Both the position numbers and the translations under genes were made by a program. The notes below the pieces were generated by a model. The model was not told where the DNA came from, did not search any database, and worked only from the letters and a program-made list of their open reading frames with translations. From positions 1,674,001 through 1,738,000 of the forward strand of contig CAVOGE010000007.1 of NCBI GenBank assembly GCA_963695195.1: DNA of 64,000 nucleotides. The letters are read 5' to 3'. This document shows positions 60,052 to 64,000 of the stretch, piece after piece. This stretch comes from CF-167 sp963695195. Its GTDB lineage: Bacteria; Chloroflexota; Limnocylindria; QHBO01. Position 1 is the stretch's first letter. The number at the start of each line of letters is the position of its first letter.

Positions 60052-61936
60052 ATACGTCCCGCGCCGAGGGCCGCGACCGCAGCGCCGTCGCGGGTCGGGG
60101 AGCGGTGGCGGAGTAGCCACCCAGGCCCCAGCCGTGGTACGTCCGACGGGGCCGGTCGAGCTGCCGGCATCGGTGGTCGTCAAGGACCTTGCGGAGACAC
60201 TCGGCGTGAGCCACGCCGAAGTCATCCGTGAACTGATCCGCAACGGCATCTTTGCCAGCGTCAACCAGTCGATCGACTTCGATACCGCCTCGCTGGTGGC
60301 CGCCGAGCTCGGCTTCGAGGTGGTTCAGAGCGGGATCGCCGAGCGGGCCTCCGCCGAGGCGGCGGCGCAGCAGGAGATCGTGGCTCCCGGCAGCGATGCG
60401 GACGGCAGCGGCAAGCCGGTCCTGTGGGCTGATGATGCCCCGGCGGACCTCGTCACCCGCGCTCCGATCGTGACCATCATGGGCCACGTCGATCACGGCA
60501 AGACCAGCCTGCTTGACGCTATTCGCAGCAGCAGTGTCGCAGCGGGGGAGCGCGGGGGAATCACGCAGCACATCGGTGCCTCCGAGGTGGTGCACAACGA
60601 CAAGCGCATCGTCTTCCTCGACACGCCGGGCCACGAGGCGTTCACCGCCATGCGTGCGCGCGGCGCGCAGGTGACCGACATCGCCATCATCGTGGTGGCC
60701 GCCGATGACGGCGTCATGCCGCAGACGAAGGAAGCGATAGACCACGTCCGAGCCGCCCGCGTGCCCATGATCGTGGCGATCAACAAGATCGATAAGGCCG
60801 ACGCCAACCCGGACCGCGTGAAGCAGGAGCTCGCCGACCACAAGGTCCTGATCGAGGAGTACGGCGGCGACGTGATCGCGGTTGCCGTATCGGCGAAGCA
60901 GCGGACCGGCCTGGAGGAGCTGCTCGAGATGATCCTGCTGGTCGCGGACCTGCAGGACCTCAAGGCGAATCCGACCCGCCCGGCGATCGGGACGATCGTC
61001 GAGTCGAAGATCGAGAAGGGTCGCGGCAACGTCGCCACGGTGCTGGTCCAGACCGGCACGCTCAAGATCGGCGACATCGTCGCGGTGGGCCGCACTTCGG
61101 GTCGGGTGCGCGCCCTGCAGAACGCCGCCGGCAAGCGGGTCAAGACCGCCGAGCCGGCCACCGCGGTCGAGATCATCGGTCTCGACGACCTGCCCGAGGC
61201 GGGCGACATCCTGCGCGTCGTGGCGGACGAGAAGATGGCTCGCGACCTGGCCGAGGCAGCCGCCCGCGCGGGTGAGGGGAAGACCGCCAGGACGCTCGAG
61301 GAGATCAGCGCGCTGATCGGTTCGGCCGAGGTCAAGGAGCTCCGCGCCGTACTCAAGACCGACGTGCAGGGCTCGCTGGGAGCGATCCGTCATGCCCTCG
61401 AACGCCTCAACACCGCCGAGGTGCGGGTCAACATCATCTCGGAGGGTGCCGGCGAGATCAACGAATCCGATATCCAGCTGGCGACGGCGTCCGATGCCGT
61501 GGTGATCGGCTTCAACACCCGGCCAGACCCCGGCGCACAGCGCGCCATCGACGTCACGGGTGTCGACGTGCGCCTGTACGACGTGATCTACAAGCTGACC
61601 GATGACCTCGGCGCTGCGCTACGCGGAATGCTGACGCCGAAGCTCGTGGAGCAGGTCGAGGGTCATGCCGAGGTCCGCCTGGTGATCAAGGCAGGCAAGG
61701 CCGGAAACGTGGCCGGTTCGTACGTGGTGGACGGCCGCATCGTGCGTGGGGGATCCGCCAGGCTCTTCCGTGGCGGCGAGCTGGTCGGGGAGACGCGCAT
61801 CGAGTCGCTGAAGCGCTTCAAGGACGATGTCCGCGAAGTGGCCAACGGGTTCGAATGCGGGATCGGACTCGGCAGCGCCGAGATTGCGGAGGGCGACATG
61901 ATCGAGTGCTACCAGATGGTGTCCGAGTCAGCGTGA
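60038..61936 (+). CDS. infB: Translation initiation factor IF-2
   Basis: Delivers initiator tRNA to the 30S subunit. 632 residues with a short N-terminus (basic Arg/Gly/Pro segment, then an IF2-N helical domain at about 45-95). The GTPase domain has GHVDHGKTSLLD (about 148), DTPGHEAFTAMR, NKIDKADAN and SAKQRTG. Beta-barrel domains and the C-terminal fMet-tRNA-binding domain follow (EVRLVIKAGKAGNVAG, FECGIGL). It is shorter than the 890-residue E. coli form. Confidence 0.97.
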   Translation: MPPRRYVPRRGPRPQRRRGSGSGGGVATQAPAVVRPTGPVELPASVVVKDLAETLGVSHAEVIRELIRNGIFASVNQSIDFDTASLVAAELGFEVVQSGIAERASAEAAAQQEIVAPGSDADGSGKPVLWADDAPADLVTRAPIVTIMGHVDHGKTSLLDAIRSSSVAAGERGGITQHIGASEVVHNDKRIVFLDTPGHEAFTAMRARGAQVTDIAIIVVAADDGVMPQTKEAIDHVRAARVPMIVAINKIDKADANPDRVKQELADHKVLIEEYGGDVIAVAVSAKQRTGLEELLEMILLVADLQDLKANPTRPAIGTIVESKIEKGRGNVATVLVQTGTLKIGDIVAVGRTSGRVRALQNAAGKRVKTAEPATAVEIIGLDDLPEAGDILRVVADEKMARDLAEAAARAGEGKTARTLEEISALIGSAEVKELRAVLKTDVQGSLGAIRHALERLNTAEVRVNIISEGAGEINESDIQLATASDAVVIGFNTRPDPGAQRAIDVTGVDVRLYDVIYKLTDDLGAALRGMLTPKLVEQVEGHAEVRLVIKAGKAGNVAGSYVVDGRIVRGGSARLFRGGELVGETRIESLKRFKDDVREVANGFECGIGLGSAEIAEGDMIECYQMVSESA

Positions 61937-61946
61937 CGGCGCGCCG

Positions 61947-62321
61947 ATGAGTCAGCGCACCGATCGGCTCGATAGCCAGATCCGACAGGAGTTGATGGAC
62001 CTCATGCAGCGGGAGATGGCGGACCCACGCATCGGGTTCGCCACGGTGACCCGCGTCGAGACGGCTCGCGACCTCGGGCATGCCCGGGTCTGGGTCAGCG
62101 TGCTGGGGACCGACGAGGAACGAGAACGCAGCCTGAAGGCCCTGCACGTCGCGACTCCCTGGCTCCGGCGTCGGTTGGGCGACCGACTCACGCTCCGCCA
62201 TGTGCCCGAGCTGTCGATCCGCCTGGACGAATCGATCGCGTCCGGTGACCGCGTCCTGCGGCTCCTGCGGGAGCTCGATGAAGAGAAGCCTCCTCCGCCT
62301 ATCGACGGGAGCTTCGAGTGA
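61947..62321 (+). CDS. rbfA: Ribosome-binding factor A
   Basis: Assists maturation of 16S rRNA and cold adaptation. 124 residues. KH-like fold with RTDRLDSQIRQELMDLM, DPRIGFATVTRVE, ARVWVSVLG and LRRRLGDRLTLRHVPELSIRLDESI. It ends in a short Pro-rich tail. The stop overlaps nrnA. Confidence 0.95.
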   Translation: MSQRTDRLDSQIRQELMDLMQREMADPRIGFATVTRVETARDLGHARVWVSVLGTDEERERSLKALHVATPWLRRRLGDRLTLRHVPELSIRLDESIASGDRVLRLLRELDEEKPPPPIDGSFE

Positions 62322-63304
62322 TGCGGGAGGTGGTCGAAGCGCTGCAGTCGGCCGGCCGGATCAGCACCTTCTGCCACGAGAATCCCGACGCGGACACGCT
62401 CGGCGCTGCGCTCGCCATCGCGCTCGCGGGGCGACGCCTGGGGAAGCAGACCGAAGTGGTCACCGTCGACCCGCCGCCGCCGTTCCTCGCCTTCATGCCC
62501 GGAGTCGACGCGGTTCGCCGCACCCCACAGCTCGAACCCGACGTGGCTGTCATCCTGGATGCCGGCGAGATGAGCCGCATCGGTGCCGTCGCGACCGACG
62601 AGGCGGGGTGGTTCGACCGCGCGCGCATCGTGAACATCGATCATCACGTCAGCAATCCCGGATTCGGCGCGGCGGTGTGGGTCGACCCGCAGGCCGCCGC
62701 GACCTGCGAGATGGTCGCCCTGCTGCTGCCGGAACTCGGGGTAGCCATCGACGACACGCTGGCCACGCTGCTCATGGCCGGAATCGTCCAGGACACGCAC
62801 ACCTTTGCCCATCCGAACGCGACGCCGCGCACGCTGCGTGTCTCTGCCGACCTGGTGGAGGCCGGCGCTCAGCTGTCGAGCATCAATCGGGCGATCTACG
62901 CCGACAAGCCGTTCAGTACCCTCGCCCTGTGGGGGCTGATCCTCGCTGGCATCGGTGAGCGCCTCGACGGACGGATCGTCCACGCGTCGATGACCACGGC
63001 CATGCTGGCTGCCTCCGGGGAGCGGCCGACGGCGTCGGAGGGGTTCGTGGATCTGCTCGCGTCGACCCGGAGCGCCGATGTCACCATCCTGTTCAAGGAG
63101 ATCACCTCGACCGAGACTCGCGCCAGCGTCAGGACAACCGAGCGTGCCGACGCCGTGGCGATCACATCCGTGTTTGGCGGCGGCGGCCATGTCCGAGCCG
63201 CCGGCTGCACGCTCGGCGCCTCGATCGACGAGGCGCGAGTACAGATCCTCGCCGAGGCGGAGCGCCAGCTGCTCCGTCAGCCAGACGATGCACGGAGTCG
63301 TTAA
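62321..63304 (+). CDS. nrnA: DHH family phosphoesterase, NrnA type
   Basis: Bifunctional oligoribonuclease and pAp phosphatase family. 327 residues. The DHH domain has CHENPDADTLGAALA, VILDAGEMSRIG, NIDHHVSN (the DHH motif) and GIVQDTHTF. The DHHA1 domain (about 230-320) ends with FGGGGHVRAAG. The ATG at 62321 overlaps the rbfA stop; a GTG at 62318 is also possible. The rbfA-nrnA-truB order is widespread. Confidence 0.95.
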   Translation: MREVVEALQSAGRISTFCHENPDADTLGAALAIALAGRRLGKQTEVVTVDPPPPFLAFMPGVDAVRRTPQLEPDVAVILDAGEMSRIGAVATDEAGWFDRARIVNIDHHVSNPGFGAAVWVDPQAAATCEMVALLLPELGVAIDDTLATLLMAGIVQDTHTFAHPNATPRTLRVSADLVEAGAQLSSINRAIYADKPFSTLALWGLILAGIGERLDGRIVHASMTTAMLAASGERPTASEGFVDLLASTRSADVTILFKEITSTETRASVRTTERADAVAITSVFGGGGHVRAAGCTLGASIDEARVQILAEAERQLLRQPDDARSR

Positions 63305-64000
63305 TCTCGACAAGCCGGTCGGGCCGACCTCCCATGACATGGTCGGTCTGCTCCGTCGCCTCACCGGCACGCGGCGCATCGGGCACGCCGGGACGCTCGA
63401 CCCCTTCGCCTCCGGCGTGCTGCCGATCCTCGTCGGCTCGGCGACGCGATTCAGCGAAGAACTGACGGGCGGGGCGAAGCGTTACGAAGCCGTGATCCGG
63501 CTCGGGAGTCGCTCGGCCACCGACGATGCGGAGGGCCCGCTCGAGCCCGGGGACGACCCGCCCGATGCAGCCACGGCACGCGGTGCGCTGGCACAGTTCG
63601 TGGGGACCTTCGACCAGCGTCCACCGGTCTTCTCGGCGAGGAAGCAGGACGGAAAGGTGGCCCATCGAGCCGCGCGCGCCGGGACGCCGATCGAGGTCAC
63701 TTCACGTCGCGTCACCGTCGAGTCGATCGAGTTGCTGGACGAGGTCAGGGGCGACGCGTGGCTCGACCTGCGCATCGACCTTCGCTGCCAGGCGGGTACC
63801 TACGTGCGCTCGATCGCGCGCGATCTTGGGGAGGCGCTCGGTTGCGGTGGCCACCTTCACGCGCTGCGACGGCTCGAAGCCGCGGGGCTTCACGTCGACG
63901 ACGCCGTGACGCCAGCTCAACTCGAGGACCTCGCGTTGGACGGCCGCCTCGCCGAGGCGATCCGGCCGGTCGCCGATCTGCTCACGCTGCCCCGCATCGA
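63288..64000 (+). CDS. truB: tRNA pseudouridine55 synthase TruB, 3'-partial
   Basis: Makes pseudouridine 55 in the T-loop of tRNAs. The window ends inside the gene after about 237 codons. It begins MHGVVNLDKPVGPTSHDMV and has the catalytic GHAGTLDPFASGVL (Asp), FVGTFDQRPPVFSARKQDG, YVRSIARDLGEAL and the GGHLHALRR segment. The start lies inside the 3' end of nrnA by 17 bases. Confidence 0.95.
   Translation, partial: MHGVVNLDKPVGPTSHDMVGLLRRLTGTRRIGHAGTLDPFASGVLPILVGSATRFSEELTGGAKRYEAVIRLGSRSATDDAEGPLEPGDDPPDAATARGALAQFVGTFDQRPPVFSARKQDGKVAHRAARAGTPIEVTSRRVTVESIELLDEVRGDAWLDLRIDLRCQAGTYVRSIARDLGEALGCGGHLHALRRLEAAGLHVDDAVTPAQLEDLALDGRLAEAIRPVADLLTLPRI

Noticed and set aside
59438..61393. 651-codon minus-strand open frame opposite nusA and infB
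   Set aside because: Shadow of conserved genes; no start context and no motifs.
1..64000. A new defence or biosynthetic system
   Set aside because: I looked for unusual multi-gene sets and found none. The accessory genes (two cyclases, orphan CpaE-like, lipoprotein, DUF3352-like) are single genes without a shared operon.

Overview
The window is one stretch of a high-GC bacterial chromosome, dense with housekeeping genes. It has no phage, transposon, CRISPR array or recognisable defence island. Several things suggest a Chloroflexota lineage, perhaps of the Limnocylindria type: the high GC, the order rpsF-ssb-rpsR, a DivIVA/AtpF-like coiled-coil gene between coaD and yceD, Zn-ribbon/cyclase/ATPase/TPR proteins, GTG and TTG starts on many genes, and a short EF-Ts. 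There is no rRNA to confirm this, so the placement is an inference. Genes run mostly on the + strand. The only minus-strand genes are a cyclase (2.9-3.8 kb), a YciI-like gene (9.6-10.0 kb), a CpaE-like ATPase (10.3-11.5 kb), rpmB (31.8-32.0 kb) and a LysM/transglycosylase gene (50.3-51.4 kb).

Layout. 0-2.5 kb: lower glycolysis (tpiA, gpmI) and secG. 2.5-10.2 kb: eight tRNA genes, interleaved with a DUF4242-cyclase fusion, lemA-htpX, a large cyclase/ATPase/TPR protein with a frameshift, and a YciI-like protein. 10.3-17.6 kb: cpaE-like ATPase, rpsF-ssb-rpsR, TauE/SafE plus DUF1634, a cation exchanger, ilvE and a membrane protein. 17.6-31.8 kb: T-box leader and ileS, then lspA, rluD, gmk, priA, def, fmt, a YugP-type peptidase, rlmN, rpe, a DUF4015-type lipoprotein and dtd. 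31.8-39.2 kb: rpmB, recG, rsmD, coaD, the coiled-coil gene, yceD, rpmF, plsX, nusB, acpP and rnc. 39.2-50.3 kb: smc, ftsY, ffh, a DUF3352-like protein, rpsP, khpA, rimM, trmD, rplS, rnhB and yraN. 50.3-64 kb: LysM/SLT protein, then rpsB, tsf, pyrH, frr, uppS, cdsA, dxr, rseP, nusA, ylxR, infB, rbfA, nrnA and truB, which runs off the right edge.

Most genes overlap by 1-4 bases or are separated by a few bases, so they form long translationally coupled operons for translation, protein export, phospholipid, isoprenoid and cell-wall precursor synthesis, and chromosome maintenance. Promoters can be read by eye at operon heads. They have a TATACT/TATMRT-type -10, often with an upstream TGn, and several have a TTGCCG-like -35 at 17-18 bases.

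The most interesting points are small anomalies inside this conserved background. IleRS has an altered HIGH signature (GVHH) and sits under a T-box. The RNase HII has lost its catalytic Glu and the GRG motif. uppS (CTG) and the DivIVA-like gene (ACG) appear to use near-cognate start codons. An intrinsic-terminator-like hairpin lies in the nusA leader. A perfect 13-bp inverted repeat overlaps the yraN start. Five genes look leaderless or nearly so. A LysM repeat was duplicated recently. I found no convincing new multi-gene system.
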